64,000 nucleotides of DNA from Bacteroidales bacterium (GCA_021738625.1 JAIPBS010000019.1:1-64000); one strand, 5' to 3'. Positions 26,060 through 35,718 are shown, numbered from the stretch's first letter. The notes: generated by a model from the letters alone, not told the origin. Program-made: numbers and translations.

Positions 26060-27238
26060 TTAAACCTCTGTTTCGATCAATTCGATCTTCTCCCTGTCGG
26101 CAACGCCCAGCTCCAGCTTTTCCGCCAGCTTCATAAATTTTCTTCCCCTGGGGCTGTCTTCTTCCTGTACGCCTTCTTCTATCCTTTTGGCGATTACAAT
26201 GTCGTAACCGATGCGGTCGACGGCAACCGGGTCGGTACCGATCAGCATGTTATGGTAATTGCAGATGAACTGCGGATTGGCGCCCGGCCCTCCTTCAAAG
26301 CAGCCTCTCAATCCGTCCACGATATTCAGCACCACCTTGTCACGCAGAGGCGGAAAGGCGCAAACCTCGGCGCAGGTCTCCGACCATAGCGGCTTGTGCA
26401 AACGTCCTGTGTTGGTGATGGAGCCGTAAGCCAGATTTTTCAGGCAAAGGGTTACGGTGGGGCCCGCGTTTTTCAGGATGGGCACATTGATGATCTTGTC
26501 CACTTCCTGAGTGCAGATCTTTGAAAAATAGGAATATTTACCACTGTTCACCATATAAGGCAGGGTGTAGGCGTCGTATTCCTGTTCGCAATCGGCCCAG
26601 TAATACCAGTCTTTATCGATCATTTTATCGCCGTACAATATGCCTTCCTTGTCGTAAAAGCCGCCGTCGGCATCCTGTTGTTCGGTTCCCTGGATTTTAA
26701 TGCCCGGATAGTTTTCTTTGTTGTAGCCGGTTTCGTGAAGCTGCATTTCACGCCTGTCCCAGATCACGATGTTTTCTTTTGGAATGCCGGCTTCCTTCAG
26801 TTGCCTGATGATGGATTTGGTAACCGCATGGCTGGTGGAAAGGGGTTTGCCGGCCACGGGGTTCACTTTCAGCCCAATGATCTCGTTGGGATTGACAAAC
26901 TGCCTCCAGGCGTCCTCTAGCTCAGCTTCACCGGTCAGCATGAGCATGCCTTTGGCCAGCATTTTATAGGCTGATACTTCCTGCGGCTTATCGTCCACCA
27001 CACTTTCAGGGTCATACAACTTCACCACTTTACCGGGGTATTTGCCCGGCATAGAGTTTTCGGTGCGGGGGTGTTTCAGCGCATCTTTGATGTTTGTTTT
27101 GGTTCCATCCTCATCTTGTGCAAGCGTACCTGCCAGGGATGTTCTCAGGCTCAGGGGTGACATGATGCTCATGCCCAGTCCGCCCAGAGCTGCCAGCTTA
27201 AAAAAGTGACGTCTTCCGGATTTAGATTCTTTTTTCAC
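26060..27238 (-). CDS. DUF362 family protein with Tat-like signal
   Basis: This 392-residue protein begins with a twin-arginine type signal (SGRRHFFKLAALGG) that suggests export of a folded, possibly cofactor-bearing protein. The body matches DUF362: FVNPNEIIGLKVNPVAGKPLSTS, IVIWDRRE, INVPILKNAGPTVTLCLKNLAYGSI, LNIVDGLRGCFEGGPG, LIGTDPVAVDRIGYDI. No CxxCxxC iron-sulfur motif is seen, although some DUF362 proteins carry ferredoxin domains. The reaction is unknown. It heads a probable two-gene unit with the DUF6599-like gene. Confidence 0.82.
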   Translation of the reverse strand: MKKESKSGRRHFFKLAALGGLGMSIMSPLSLRTSLAGTLAQDEDGTKTNIKDALKHPRTENSMPGKYPGKVVKLYDPESVVDDKPQEVSAYKMLAKGMLMLTGEAELEDAWRQFVNPNEIIGLKVNPVAGKPLSTSHAVTKSIIRQLKEAGIPKENIVIWDRREMQLHETGYNKENYPGIKIQGTEQQDADGGFYDKEGILYGDKMIDKDWYYWADCEQEYDAYTLPYMVNSGKYSYFSKICTQEVDKIINVPILKNAGPTVTLCLKNLAYGSITNTGRLHKPLWSETCAEVCAFPPLRDKVVLNIVDGLRGCFEGGPGANPQFICNYHNMLIGTDPVAVDRIGYDIVIAKRIEEGVQEEDSPRGRKFMKLAEKLELGVADREKIELIETEV

Positions 27239-27382
27239 GATTAATCTTTTTTGTTAATTTGATTGAAGATCATCAAAGTTATATAATTTTTTTTCTGGGC
27301 ACAGCCTGATCTTGTTTAGGAAGATTTGTAAACTGCGCTTTAACGGATGGATATTCCTATAAAACCATAATGGAAGCTTACA

Positions 27383-27772
27383 TTAATGTTGATAAATTTC
27401 AAGTTCAGATATATACTTAAAGTCCTTCATATTAAGTGTAAAAAGCTTCATTTTGTTAGATATTGCCGTTGCAGCAATAAATGCATCGGGGATCGCCAAC
27501 TTATGGCTTAAAACATATTTTAACATCAATTCAAAAAAGATGTTACATGTGGATTTATCTATATCCAATAAATAAAGGCTGTTAATATCCTTTTTGAGAT
27601 GGGTTAATTCCTTTTTATTTTTTGCTCCGAAATATAATTCTCCAGCAGTTATGGTACTGATGGCAATATTTGGCTGGCCAATTGTTTTGAGCTCATCGAT
27701 TATAAGAGCATTATTTTTGTAAAACTCAATAATAACATCTGTATCACAAAGGATCAACCTTCCCGTTTCCAT
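27383..27772 (-). CDS. PIN-domain toxin, VapC type
   Basis: This 129-residue protein has the PIN-domain acidic residues: Asp in ILCDTDVIIEF, Glu in TITAGELYFGA, Asp in IPDAFIAATA and a final acidic residue in LNMKDF. VapC proteins are magnesium-dependent ribonucleases that cut tRNA or rRNA when free of antitoxin. The gene overlaps the small upstream gene by 19 nt on the same strand, the usual layout for a toxin-antitoxin pair. Confidence 0.85.
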   Translation of the reverse strand: METGRLILCDTDVIIEFYKNNALIIDELKTIGQPNIAISTITAGELYFGAKNKKELTHLKKDINSLYLLDIDKSTCNIFFELMLKYVLSHKLAIPDAFIAATAISNKMKLFTLNMKDFKYISELEIYQH

Positions 27773-27963
27773 GCCTTCTCTCTTAGTTTAGAACTATTGA
27801 TTTCACGGTTTTTCCATAAACCGGCTGAACCAAAGAAATCATGTTTTGAGGACTTCTGTTTGCTATTAATTTCCTTGATTTCCAAAAAGTCAAATTGCTT
27901 AATCAACTGAAGAAAAAACGAAAACTTGCTATTATCTTTTATGTTAATGAGGATTTGTTTCAT
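27754..27963 (-). CDS. VapB-like antitoxin
   Basis: This 69-residue protein begins with a beta-strand-like MKQILINIKD and a following helix, and ends with GLWKNREINSSKLREKAWKR, a tail typical of antitoxins paired with PIN toxins, where the Trp/Arg region fills the toxin active site. It comes first and overlaps the toxin gene by 19 nt. Such antitoxins normally repress their own operon together with the toxin; no operator was identified. Confidence 0.8.
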   Translation of the reverse strand: MKQILINIKDNSKFSFFLQLIKQFDFLEIKEINSKQKSSKHDFFGSAGLWKNREINSSKLREKAWKREG

Positions 27964-28069
27964 TTATTACTCATTTTGAAACAAATATACAAAAAAATAG
28001 AATGTTTAAATTTCTCAATATCCCTTGAATCAGAATCTTTAATATAAGGGAATTCGTAACTTCGTTCTC

Positions 28070-28624
28070 ATGAAACGTCTTTTTGCAGCCATAAAGATCC
28101 ATCCCGACGAACGGTTCAGAAAAATCTATAATCAGCTAAAATTCGGCCTGAGCGAGGATAGAATCAAATGGGTTGATTTGAACAACACCCATCTCACCCT
28201 TAAATTCTTCGGGGAAACACCGGAGGAACAGATTGATAAAATTGCACAAGCCATGGACGAGGCCGTATTGGATGCCGCCGCTTTTGAAATCCACCTGAAA
28301 AACACGGGGATATTCGGCAGCAGCTACAATCCGCGGGTGATCTGGTTTGGAATAGAACCAAACGAGCAGCTGCAAAACCTTTATTCAAACCTGAAGAAAA
28401 ACCTGGAAGAGCTGGGTTATGAATACGATAGACAGAACTTTGTACCGCATTTAACCATCGGCAGGATCAGGAACCTGAAAAACAAGCATTATTTCCAAAA
28501 GGTGATCGACAAATATAAAAGCATTGAAATACAAAAGGAACGGATCGATCAACTGATCCTTTATGAAAGCATACTCCGGCCCAGGGGACCGGAGTATATT
28601 GTGGTTGAAGAATTCAGTTTATAA
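28070..28624 (+). CDS. thpR: RNA 2',3'-cyclic phosphodiesterase
   Basis: This 184-residue protein belongs to the 2H phosphoesterases and shows both catalytic HxTx motifs: HLTL in NNTHLTLKFFGE and HLTI in FVPHLTIGRI, with the family start KRLFAAIKI. ThpR hydrolyses 2',3'-cyclic phosphate ends of RNA and can ligate 2'-5' in vitro. Length is normal. It converges on a small membrane-protein gene. Confidence 0.92.
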   Translation: MKRLFAAIKIHPDERFRKIYNQLKFGLSEDRIKWVDLNNTHLTLKFFGETPEEQIDKIAQAMDEAVLDAAAFEIHLKNTGIFGSSYNPRVIWFGIEPNEQLQNLYSNLKKNLEELGYEYDRQNFVPHLTIGRIRNLKNKHYFQKVIDKYKSIEIQKERIDQLILYESILRPRGPEYIVVEEFSL

Positions 28625-28641
28625 TTTGTGGCACTTATCGC

Positions 28642-28986
28642 CTACTTCTGCTTCAGTTTTTCATTCTCCTTTTTCTCGATCAGGTAGCTGACCACCAGGG
28701 CGATGCCGCCAAACAAGAAGATCATTGAAAAGTAAGCCGCTTCTTCATCCATGTTGATGGCGGGCATTTCCGAGAACATATTGCCCAGGAAAATTCCGAT
28801 TGCCACGCCAATAAAAAGCAGTCCGAAACGCAGGGTGTTAGATGTGTGTTTTTGCGTTGCAAATACGGAAGCATCCAATCCTTTGTCGAGCAACATTTGG
28901 CGTTCCTTTTTACGGATGCCCAGATATACGATTCCAAAAATGAATCCGAAGATAACGATCAGTACAAAAATTGGTGTAAGTGCCAT
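28642..28986 (-). CDS. small membrane protein (DUF6249-like)
   Basis: This 114-residue protein has three hydrophobic segments: FVLIVIFGFIFGIVYLGI at the N terminus, LRFGLLFIGVAIGIFLGNMF in the middle, and FSMIFLFGGIALVVSYLI near the end, followed by a Lys/Glu tail. KKERQMLLDKGLD after the first segment resembles the DUF6249 family often found next to ECF sigma factors in Bacteroidota. An ECF sigma gene does lie next door, divergently, at 29143. Function unknown. Confidence 0.65.
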   Translation of the reverse strand: MALTPIFVLIVIFGFIFGIVYLGIRKKERQMLLDKGLDASVFATQKHTSNTLRFGLLFIGVAIGIFLGNMFSEMPAINMDEEAAYFSMIFLFGGIALVVSYLIEKKENEKLKQK

Positions 28987-29142
28987 GATTGTTTGTTTTT
29001 AAAGGTTAAACTTTTGTTTTCTGAAAATTATGACGCAGGAATTTAGATGCGGTTACAAACAATGCTTAATTTGCACAAAATCATTAAAATTACTTTTCCT
29101 GATTTTGTAACTTTAGCTCAAAAGGGAGCGTCGAATTAACAA

Positions 29143-29721
29143 ATGGCTTTCAGGGAAGATCCATATTATGTTAAGCGGATTCTTGAGGGGGATACGGCTG
29201 CTTTTTCCGCCCTGGTGGATAAGTATAAGGACTGGGTTTTCACCATCGTGTTCAGGATCCTGAGAAACCGTGAGGAAACCGAGGAAACAGCCCAGGACGT
29301 TTTTCTGAAAGCTTACCGTTCGTTAAATAAATACCGGGGAAAATCGAAGTTCTCTACCTGGCTTTTCAGTATCGCATACAACACGGCCATCTCGAAAAGC
29401 AGGAAAAGAAAACTAAAAACCGCCGATTTGGAAGAAAAATTGATTGAGAACTATACCGAAGATGCGATCAACGAAGATCTATCGGAATACACCCTGGAGG
29501 TACAACAGCGGCTGATCGACCGGGCGCTTGAAAAACTGAATGATGAGGATAATCTAATGATCCGGTTGTTCTATAAAAATGATAACAGCATTGAAGAGAT
29601 CGCTGAAATCATGGGGCTTGGCCGGTCCAACGTTAAGGTGCGGCTGCATCGAATACGCAATAAACTTTTAACAGAAATTAACCATTTAAGCAAAATAGAA
29701 AATCAGGAAAATGCGTTTTAG
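29143..29721 (+). CDS. ECF-family RNA polymerase sigma factor
   Basis: This 192-residue protein has the sigma-70 region 2 (FSALVDKYKDWVFTIVFRIL, ETAQDVFLKAYRSL, KFSTWLFSIAYNTA) and region 4 (EEIAEIMGLGRSNVKVRLHRIRNKL) joined by a charged linker. It would direct RNA polymerase to a dedicated set of promoters. A TAACTTTA element at about 29108-29115 may be its own -7 box. The next gene, 39 nt downstream, encodes a small membrane protein that is a candidate anti-sigma partner. Confidence 0.92.
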   Translation: MAFREDPYYVKRILEGDTAAFSALVDKYKDWVFTIVFRILRNREETEETAQDVFLKAYRSLNKYRGKSKFSTWLFSIAYNTAISKSRKRKLKTADLEEKLIENYTEDAINEDLSEYTLEVQQRLIDRALEKLNDEDNLMIRLFYKNDNSIEEIAEIMGLGRSNVKVRLHRIRNKLLTEINHLSKIENQENAF

Positions 29722-29760
29722 TGTAACCTGGCGGCACAGGACTGCGTCACATTAATAGCT

Positions 29761-30174
29761 ATGAAAAACCAAAACAACGACATATTAAAGCATCTTATCT
29801 CAGGTTCGGAGCTTGAAAAAGCGCCTGAAGGATTCACCGCGAGCGTTATGTATAAAATGGAGCAGGAGCAAACCGTTGCCTCTTCGCAGGCTTTGCTGAG
29901 TCCGCAACACTGGCTTCTGATTGGTTTAGGCCTGGGCGTTGCCGTGATCGTGATGCTTTCGATGGATTTTGGTTTTCTTACTGGTTTTATCAAAAAGATA
30001 GATTATTCCGAATTGTCGAATACCATCAGCGCCAGCCTTATCAGCATCAAATCCTTTTTCAGGCAAATCGCCTTAAACTCCAATGCACTGGTGATATTTG
30101 GCTCGCTGATCCTTTTGGTTCTGTTCGACCGGCTGCTGAAAAAACGGTTTTCGTTAAACTTGTTTTCGCTTTAA
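29761..30174 (+). CDS. small membrane protein, possible anti-sigma factor
   Basis: This 137-residue protein has a soluble N-terminal segment (about 1-45, with LKHLISGSELEKAPEGFTASVMYKM across a break at SGSE) and two membrane segments, LIGLGLGVAVIVMLSMDF and ALVIFGSLILLVLFD. It follows the ECF sigma gene by 39 nt on the same strand. Position, size and topology fit an anti-sigma factor that holds the sigma factor at the membrane, but no zinc-binding anti-sigma signature is present, so this is inference. Confidence 0.6.
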   Translation: MKNQNNDILKHLISGSELEKAPEGFTASVMYKMEQEQTVASSQALLSPQHWLLIGLGLGVAVIVMLSMDFGFLTGFIKKIDYSELSNTISASLISIKSFFRQIALNSNALVIFGSLILLVLFDRLLKKRFSLNLFSL

Positions 30175-30205
30175 TGCATACCTTTAAACCGAAAATCTCC
30201 TTTTT

Positions 30206-31084
30206 ATGATATCAGATAATTTACTTGATGCCATCAGATCATTTCTTTCCGAAAAATACTCGCAGAATATTGAGATCAGCAAACAAAGCCCGGTTTCGGG
30301 CGGAGATATAAACCGGGCCTATGAAATCAATACCACTGAAGGTAATTTCTTTATCAAGCTCAATCATGCCGGCCGCTTTCCTGATATGTTTGAAAAAGAG
30401 GCCAAAGGCCTTAAACTGTTAGCCGAAACAGACGAAATCAATGTGCCTGATGTTGTCGGTTCAGACGTACACCAAAATGATGCTTTTCTCATATTGAAAC
30501 ACATCGGATCTGCGCCAATGAAGCCGGACTTCTGGGAATTGTTTGGCCGTAGGTTGGCCAGGATGCATCAACATGGCAATGAGTGTTTCGGTTTGGATCA
30601 TGACAATTATATCGGAAGTTTACCGCAAAGCAATACTTTTCACCAAAGCTGGGTTGTCTTTTTTGTTGAGGAGCGGCTTGAAAAGCAATTGAAAATGGCC
30701 CGCGACGATGGAAAGATCGGCAGCGGATTGATCAAATCATTTGAAAGGCTGTATAAACGGCTCCCGGAAATTTTCCCTGAAGAACCGCCCGCCCTGCTCC
30801 ACGGTGATCTCTGGAGTGGTAACTATATGGTAGACCAGGAGGGCGATCCCTGCCTGATCGATCCTGCGGTATATTACGGACACCGGGAGATGGACCTCGG
30901 CATGTCGCTTTTGTTTGGAGGCTTCGACCGGGAGTTTTATAGCGCCTACCATGATGAATATCCGCTTGAAAAATCCTGGAGAGACAGAACGGATATTTGC
31001 AATCTCTATCCCCTGATGGTTCATGTAAACCTTTTCGGTGGTTCGTATGTTCAATCCCTTAGCAGGATCATAAATAAGTTTTAA
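30206..31084 (+). CDS. fructosamine kinase family protein
   Basis: This 292-residue protein is a kinase-like-fold phosphotransferase: SPVSGGDINRAYEI, FFIKLN (ATP lysine), LARMHQHG, catalytic LLHGDLWSGNYM with Asp and Asn, and metal-binding LIDPAVYYGHREMDLGM. Fructosamine kinases phosphorylate ketoamines or ribulosamines on glycated proteins so that they fall apart. It is cytoplasmic, 31 nt after the candidate anti-sigma gene, so it may be read through from the sigma operon. Confidence 0.9.
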   Translation: MISDNLLDAIRSFLSEKYSQNIEISKQSPVSGGDINRAYEINTTEGNFFIKLNHAGRFPDMFEKEAKGLKLLAETDEINVPDVVGSDVHQNDAFLILKHIGSAPMKPDFWELFGRRLARMHQHGNECFGLDHDNYIGSLPQSNTFHQSWVVFFVEERLEKQLKMARDDGKIGSGLIKSFERLYKRLPEIFPEEPPALLHGDLWSGNYMVDQEGDPCLIDPAVYYGHREMDLGMSLLFGGFDREFYSAYHDEYPLEKSWRDRTDICNLYPLMVHVNLFGGSYVQSLSRIINKF

Positions 31085-31153
31085 TCATTTAACCCGCATG
31101 ATGGAATTAATAAATAGCTTTGATCCCTGATCTAATAAACAAAATTAAATAAC

Positions 31154-33037
31154 ATGAAAAATCAATTGATCGTAATGAGTATGATTATCGGACTGCTGGT
31201 GAATGGAGTTTCAGCCAGCGGACAAGTGAGGGAAATCCCGCTGGAGGATTTCTTCAAAAACCCGGAGAAAGCCGGATACCAGATTTCACCCAATGGAAAA
31301 TACTTTTCTTATCTGGCGCCTTATGAAAACCGCATGAATATTTTCGTTCAGAAGATCGGCAGGAAAAAAGCCGATCAGATGACTTTTGAAACCGACCGTG
31401 ACATTGCAGGTTATTTCTGGGCAAGCGACGAACGCATCATGTATTTGAAAGACAATGGAGGAGATGAAAACTTTGCCCTGTATGGCGTCGACCGGGACGG
31501 CGATAACCTGAAATGCCTTAGCTGTTTTGAAAATGTACGCACCCAGATCATCGACGATCTGCCTGAAATCTCCGATTACATGATCATCGGGATGAACAAG
31601 AGAAACGAAATGGTTTTTGATCCTTACCGGATCAACATAAACACCGGTGAACTGGAAATGCTGGCCGAAAATCCCGGTAATATCCAGGGATGGGTGACCG
31701 ACCATGATGGCAAATTACGTGCAGCATATGCTATCGTTGACGGCGTGAACACCCAGATATTGTACAGGGACACCGAAGAGGAAGAATTCGCACCCATTTT
31801 AACAACCAGTTTCAAAGAAACCTTCGGCCTGCAGTTTTTCACTTTCGACAACAAAAATATGTATGGCGTTTCCAACCTCGGCCGGGATAAAGCGGCTGCC
31901 GTTATTTTCGATCCAAAAACCGCTGAAGAAATCGAAGTCTTGTATGAAAACGATGAATATGATGTAAGCAGGCTTTCTTATTCCAGAAAAAACAAAAAGC
32001 TGTGGGCCGCCTATTATACCTCCTGGAAAGGAGAACGTCATTATTTTGATGATGATTTCAAGGCCCTGCTTGAAAGGCTCGAAGGAGAGCTCGGGACCTA
32101 TGAAATTGGTATTTCGGATTACGATAAGGAAGAACGTATGTTCATCATCAGAACAAGCAACGACCGAAGCAGGGGTTCCTATTATTTGTATGACAGGAAA
32201 AAAGATGAGCTGGAAAAGATACATGATGTAAGCCCCTGGCTGAAAGAAGAAGAAATGGCTGTGATGCGCCCCATCGAATATGAAGCACGTGACGGCCTGA
32301 AAATTCAGGGCTATCTCACCTTACCGGTGGATGTAGATCCCAAAAACCTCCCGGTTATCGTTAACGTACACGGCGGGCCATGGGCCAGGGATGTCTGGGG
32401 ATTCAACCCCGAGGTTCAGTTTCTGGCCAACAGGGGTTATGCGGTGTTTCAAACCAACTTCAGGGGCTCGACCGGTTATGGTAAAAAATTCTGGGAATCC
32501 TCATTCAAGGAATGGGGTTTGGACATGCAGAATGATATTACGGATGGCGTTTACTGGCTCATTCGCGAAGGTTTTGCCGATAAAGACAAAATTGCCATTT
32601 ACGGTGGAAGTTATGGCGGATACGCCACCCTTCAGGGCATTGTGGTGAACCCCACGCTTTATGCGGCGGCCGTGGATTATGTTGGAGTGTCCAATTTGTT
32701 TACCTTTTTGAAGACCATCCCACCCTATTGGAAACCTTTGCTGGATATGATGTATGAAATGGTGGGAAATCCTGAGCAGGACAGTGTGCAGTTTGCCGCC
32801 ACCTCTCCCGCACTGAACGCCGACAAGATCATCACCCCATTGTTTGTTGCCCAGGGTGCAAACGATCCGCGCGTGAACAAAGCCGAATCGGATCAGATTG
32901 TGGAGGCCCTCAGGAGCAGAGGCGTGGATGTTGAATACATGGTGAAAGACAACGAAGGGCATGGTTTCAGAAACGAAGAAAACCGTTTTGATTTTTATCG
33001 TGCAATGGAAAAATTCCTGAGCGAGCATATAAAGTAA
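31154..33037 (+). CDS. exported S9 family prolyl oligopeptidase-type peptidase
   Basis: This 627-residue protein has a signal peptide ending near SASGQ (24), a propeller-like N-terminal part (about 30-380), and an alpha/beta-hydrolase catalytic domain. The nucleophile is in YGGSYGGYATL, the Asp in GANDPRVNKAE and the His in DNEGHGF; HGGPW forms the oxyanion region. It cleaves short peptides, usually releasing dipeptides or acyl-amino acids, in the periplasm. Length is normal. A palindrome (33045-33078) and a terminator (33161-33188) follow. Confidence 0.92.
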   Translation: MKNQLIVMSMIIGLLVNGVSASGQVREIPLEDFFKNPEKAGYQISPNGKYFSYLAPYENRMNIFVQKIGRKKADQMTFETDRDIAGYFWASDERIMYLKDNGGDENFALYGVDRDGDNLKCLSCFENVRTQIIDDLPEISDYMIIGMNKRNEMVFDPYRININTGELEMLAENPGNIQGWVTDHDGKLRAAYAIVDGVNTQILYRDTEEEEFAPILTTSFKETFGLQFFTFDNKNMYGVSNLGRDKAAAVIFDPKTAEEIEVLYENDEYDVSRLSYSRKNKKLWAAYYTSWKGERHYFDDDFKALLERLEGELGTYEIGISDYDKEERMFIIRTSNDRSRGSYYLYDRKKDELEKIHDVSPWLKEEEMAVMRPIEYEARDGLKIQGYLTLPVDVDPKNLPVIVNVHGGPWARDVWGFNPEVQFLANRGYAVFQTNFRGSTGYGKKFWESSFKEWGLDMQNDITDGVYWLIREGFADKDKIAIYGGSYGGYATLQGIVVNPTLYAAAVDYVGVSNLFTFLKTIPPYWKPLLDMMYEMVGNPEQDSVQFAATSPALNADKIITPLFVAQGANDPRVNKAESDQIVEALRSRGVDVEYMVKDNEGHGFRNEENRFDFYRAMEKFLSEHIK

Positions 33038-33044
33038 GAGAGAC

Positions 33045-33078
33045 TATCATTTCAGGAGCGCAGCGAACTGAAATGATA
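33045..33078. repeat. palindromic intergenic repeat, 11-bp stem
   Basis: tatcatttcag (33045-33055) is the perfect reverse complement of ctgaaatgata (33068-33078), with the loop gagcgcagcgaa. It begins 7 nt after the S9 peptidase stop. The sequence type (catttc, gagcgcagcga, gaaatg) resembles short palindromes scattered in other Bacteroidota genomes. There is no T run, so it is not a typical terminator. Confidence 0.65.
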
Positions 33079-33160
33079 AAGTCGAACTCTTACCTGTCCG
33101 GCAAGTATCCGTAGCTTGTCGAAGGATCGCCCAGGCAATGCACTGAGATAAAATTCACAA

Positions 33161-33188
33161 AAAACCCGGTATTGTTCCGGGTTTTTTT
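33161..33188 (+). terminator. Rho-independent terminator
   Basis: aaaacccgg (33161-33169), loop of 7 nt, ccgggtttt (33177-33185), followed by more T. It probably ends the S9 peptidase transcript, about 125 nt after its stop codon. The A run on the left also makes it usable on the minus strand. Confidence 0.8.
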
Positions 33189-33332
33189 GTTTGTGAAAGC
33201 CCGCTTCCGTCATGCTTTCAAGCCCGGCATTCATTTTTTGATTGCATTTAGCCACTTTTTATATTATTTTTGATACGAAGACTGATTGGAAAATCAAACT
33301 GCAATTTAATCATTGAACCAAAACATAAAAAG

Positions 33333-33869
33333 ATGAATAAATTTCTTAAAGTTTTTATAGGTGGGCTGGCACTGATGCTTTTTCTGTCCACTACCTGCGA
33401 AGAGGAAGACTCTGAATGTGAAAAGAGAGGTCTCGATTCACCTGTTACGGTTGACTATTATGCCTTTGGAAAAGTTATTATTGCTAAAACTGATGGAACC
33501 GATATTACCAGCATGTTTGCCGGAAAAAAGTTTGTAGTAAGGTTTAATAAGGAATATTGTAATGGGAAGAATGGAAGTACCTTTGAGTATTATTTCACCA
33601 TGCTTGCCAGCGGTGACCTGGATAGAGACGGCTCTGCTGTTGTTGAATTTGAAATGGATAACAAAGATGATATTGTTGAGATGTCATCCTTTGTTTATAT
33701 TACTGATGAAACAATTGGTGTCCCAACCAATAACTCAACTTTTGCCTCCAGGAGTGTTTGGGGGGATGGAGATATCAATGCTAAAATGACCCTTTCATTC
33801 CAGGCTGCAGAAAATAATGAAGTTTACTGGGAGGGAGGAAGTTGTAACTGGGAAATGGTTGAGTTTTAG
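33333..33869 (+). CDS. lipoprotein of unknown function
   Basis: This 178-residue protein has a signal peptide with lipobox-like LFLSTTC followed by an acidic stretch (EEEDSECE). The rest is rich in beta-strand-like segments (VTVDYYAFGKVII, KKFVVRFNKEYC, STFEYYFTML, NAKMTLSFQAAENNEVYW). I do not recognise a family. The ATG at 33333 is preferred to 33270 because it yields a normal signal peptide. Flanked by a terminator upstream and by glnS, with its own promoter element, downstream. Confidence 0.7.
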   Translation: MNKFLKVFIGGLALMLFLSTTCEEEDSECEKRGLDSPVTVDYYAFGKVIIAKTDGTDITSMFAGKKFVVRFNKEYCNGKNGSTFEYYFTMLASGDLDRDGSAVVEFEMDNKDDIVEMSSFVYITDETIGVPTNNSTFASRSVWGDGDINAKMTLSFQAAENNEVYWEGGSCNWEMVEF

Positions 33870-33999
33870 ACCTGAACTGATTGAATATTTATATTACTCT
33901 ATGTACCCAAACGATTGATCGGGATGAAATATCCTTTTATTATCATCCTTCCTCAATTCTCTGATTAATATTACCTTTGCAGACTTAAATAATCATCCT

Positions 34000-35700
34000 A
34001 TGACAAAGAATTCACCGGAGAATACGGAAAAGAAAAGATCACTTAATTTTCTTGAACAGATTATTGAAAAAGATCTGGCAGAAGGTAAAAATGAAAAACG
34101 TGTTCATACCCGTTTCCCCCCCGAACCCAATGGCTATTTGCATATCGGCCATGCCAAATCCATTTGCCTCAATTTCGGATTGGCTGAAAAATACAAGGGG
34201 CTTACCAATTTAAGGTTTGATGATACCAATCCTGTTAAAGAAGATGTGGAATATGTTGATTCCATCAAGGAAGACATCAAATGGTTAGGTTTCGACTGGG
34301 AAGAACGGGAGTATTACGCCAGTGACTATTTTGATCAGTTGTATGAATGGGCCATCAAATTGATCAAAGATGGCAAAGCTTATGTGGATGAACTGGATCA
34401 GGAGGATTTTGCGAAAAATTATCGTGGCACGGTAAATACTCCAGGTAAGAATAGTCCCTATCGCAATCGACCGATGGAGGAAAACCTGGATCTTTTCGAA
34501 AGGATGAAAAATGGCGAATTCCCGGATGGGTCCAAAGTTTTGAGGGCCAAAATTGATATGGCCTCCCCGAACATGTTGATGCGTGATCCGGCCCTTTACC
34601 GTATAAAACATGCCACGCATCACCGCACCGGTGATAAGTGGTGCATTTATCCCATGTATGATTATGCCCACGGGCAGTCCGATTATATTGAAGGCATTAC
34701 ACATTCAATATGCACGCTGGAGTTTGATATTCACCGTCCTTTGTACGATTGGTTAATTGAGCAGATTGTAGATACGGAATACCGTCCACATCAGTATGAA
34801 TTTGCCAGGCTCAACCTGAGCTATACCATCATGAGTAAAAGGAAGCTTTTAAAATTGGTGGAAGAAAAATATGTAAGCGGCTGGAATGACCCGCGTATGC
34901 CCACCATTTCAGGCTTTAGAAGAAGAGGCTATACTCCGGAATCCATTCGATATTTTGCTGATAAGGTTGGTGTGGCTAAAAGAGACAATGTAATTGATGT
35001 TGCCCTGTTGGAACACAGCATTCGTGAAGATCTCAATAAAATAGCCCAGCGCGTAATGGCGGTTCTTGATCCCGTAAAACTGGTAATCGACAATTATCCG
35101 GAAAATGAAACGGAAGAAATAGATGCAGTCAACAATCCGGAAGATGAAAGCATGGGAAAACGCAAAGTGCCTTTTTCAAAGGAACTTTATATCGAAAGAA
35201 AAGATTTCATTGAAGATCCTCCAAGGAAGTTTTTCCGTCTTGCCCCTGACAGGGAAGTACGTTTGCGTTATGCCTATATCATCAAATGTGTTTCGGTTGA
35301 AAAGGATGAAGATGGTAAGATAACCACCATACATTGCACCTACGATCCTGATACCAAAAGCGGATCAGGTAAACCGCAAAGAAAGGTAAAAGGTACCATC
35401 CACTGGGTTTCGGCCGAACATGCCGTGAATGCCGAGATAAGATTGTACGACCGACTGTTTTTAAAAGAAGATCCAAATAAGGCGGAAGAAGGCAAGGATT
35501 TCACATCCAACCTAAACCCTGATTCTTTGAACATCACCCATGGGAAAATCGAACCTTTTGTGGAAGGCGCCAAACCCGATGACAAATTCCAGTTTGAGCG
35601 CACGGGTTATTTCTGCGTCGACAAGGACAGCAAACCCGGTAAACTTTTATTCAACAGAACGGTTCCGCTGAGGGACAGCTGGGCTAAAAGGAATAAATAG
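34000..35700 (+). CDS. glnS: glutamine--tRNA ligase
   Basis: This 566-residue class I synthetase has [17 protein letters not shown] (HIGH), LRFDDTNP, the MSK motif in [10 protein letters not shown], and the C-terminal two-barrel anticodon-binding region (RDFIEDPP-like [21 protein letters not shown]). It charges tRNA-Gln directly, so this organism does not depend on the GatCAB route for glutamine. A TACCTTTG -7 element at 33972-33979 precedes it. The cognate tRNA-Gln gene follows 59 nt downstream on the same strand. Confidence 0.96.
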   Translation: MTKNSPENTEKKRSLNFLEQIIEKDLAEGKNEKRVHTRFPPEPNGYLHIGHAKSICLNFGLAEKYKGLTNLRFDDTNPVKEDVEYVDSIKEDIKWLGFDWEEREYYASDYFDQLYEWAIKLIKDGKAYVDELDQEDFAKNYRGTVNTPGKNSPYRNRPMEENLDLFERMKNGEFPDGSKVLRAKIDMASPNMLMRDPALYRIKHATHHRTGDKWCIYPMYDYAHGQSDYIEGITHSICTLEFDIHRPLYDWLIEQIVDTEYRPHQYEFARLNLSYTIMSKRKLLKLVEEKYVSGWNDPRMPTISGFRRRGYTPESIRYFADKVGVAKRDNVIDVALLEHSIREDLNKIAQRVMAVLDPVKLVIDNYPENETEEIDAVNNPEDESMGKRKVPFSKELYIERKDFIEDPPRKFFRLAPDREVRLRYAYIIKCVSVEKDEDGKITTIHCTYDPDTKSGSGKPQRKVKGTIHWVSAEHAVNAEIRLYDRLFLKEDPNKAEEGKDFTSNLNPDSLNITHGKIEPFVEGAKPDDKFQFERTGYFCVDKDSKPGKLLFNRTVPLRDSWAKRNK

Positions 35701-35718
35701 ATTGTGTGGTCTCATAAT

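Noticed and set aside
27383-27963. VapBC pair as part of a defence island
   Set aside because: No restriction, CRISPR, Abi or phage genes are nearby; it is a lone toxin-antitoxin module.
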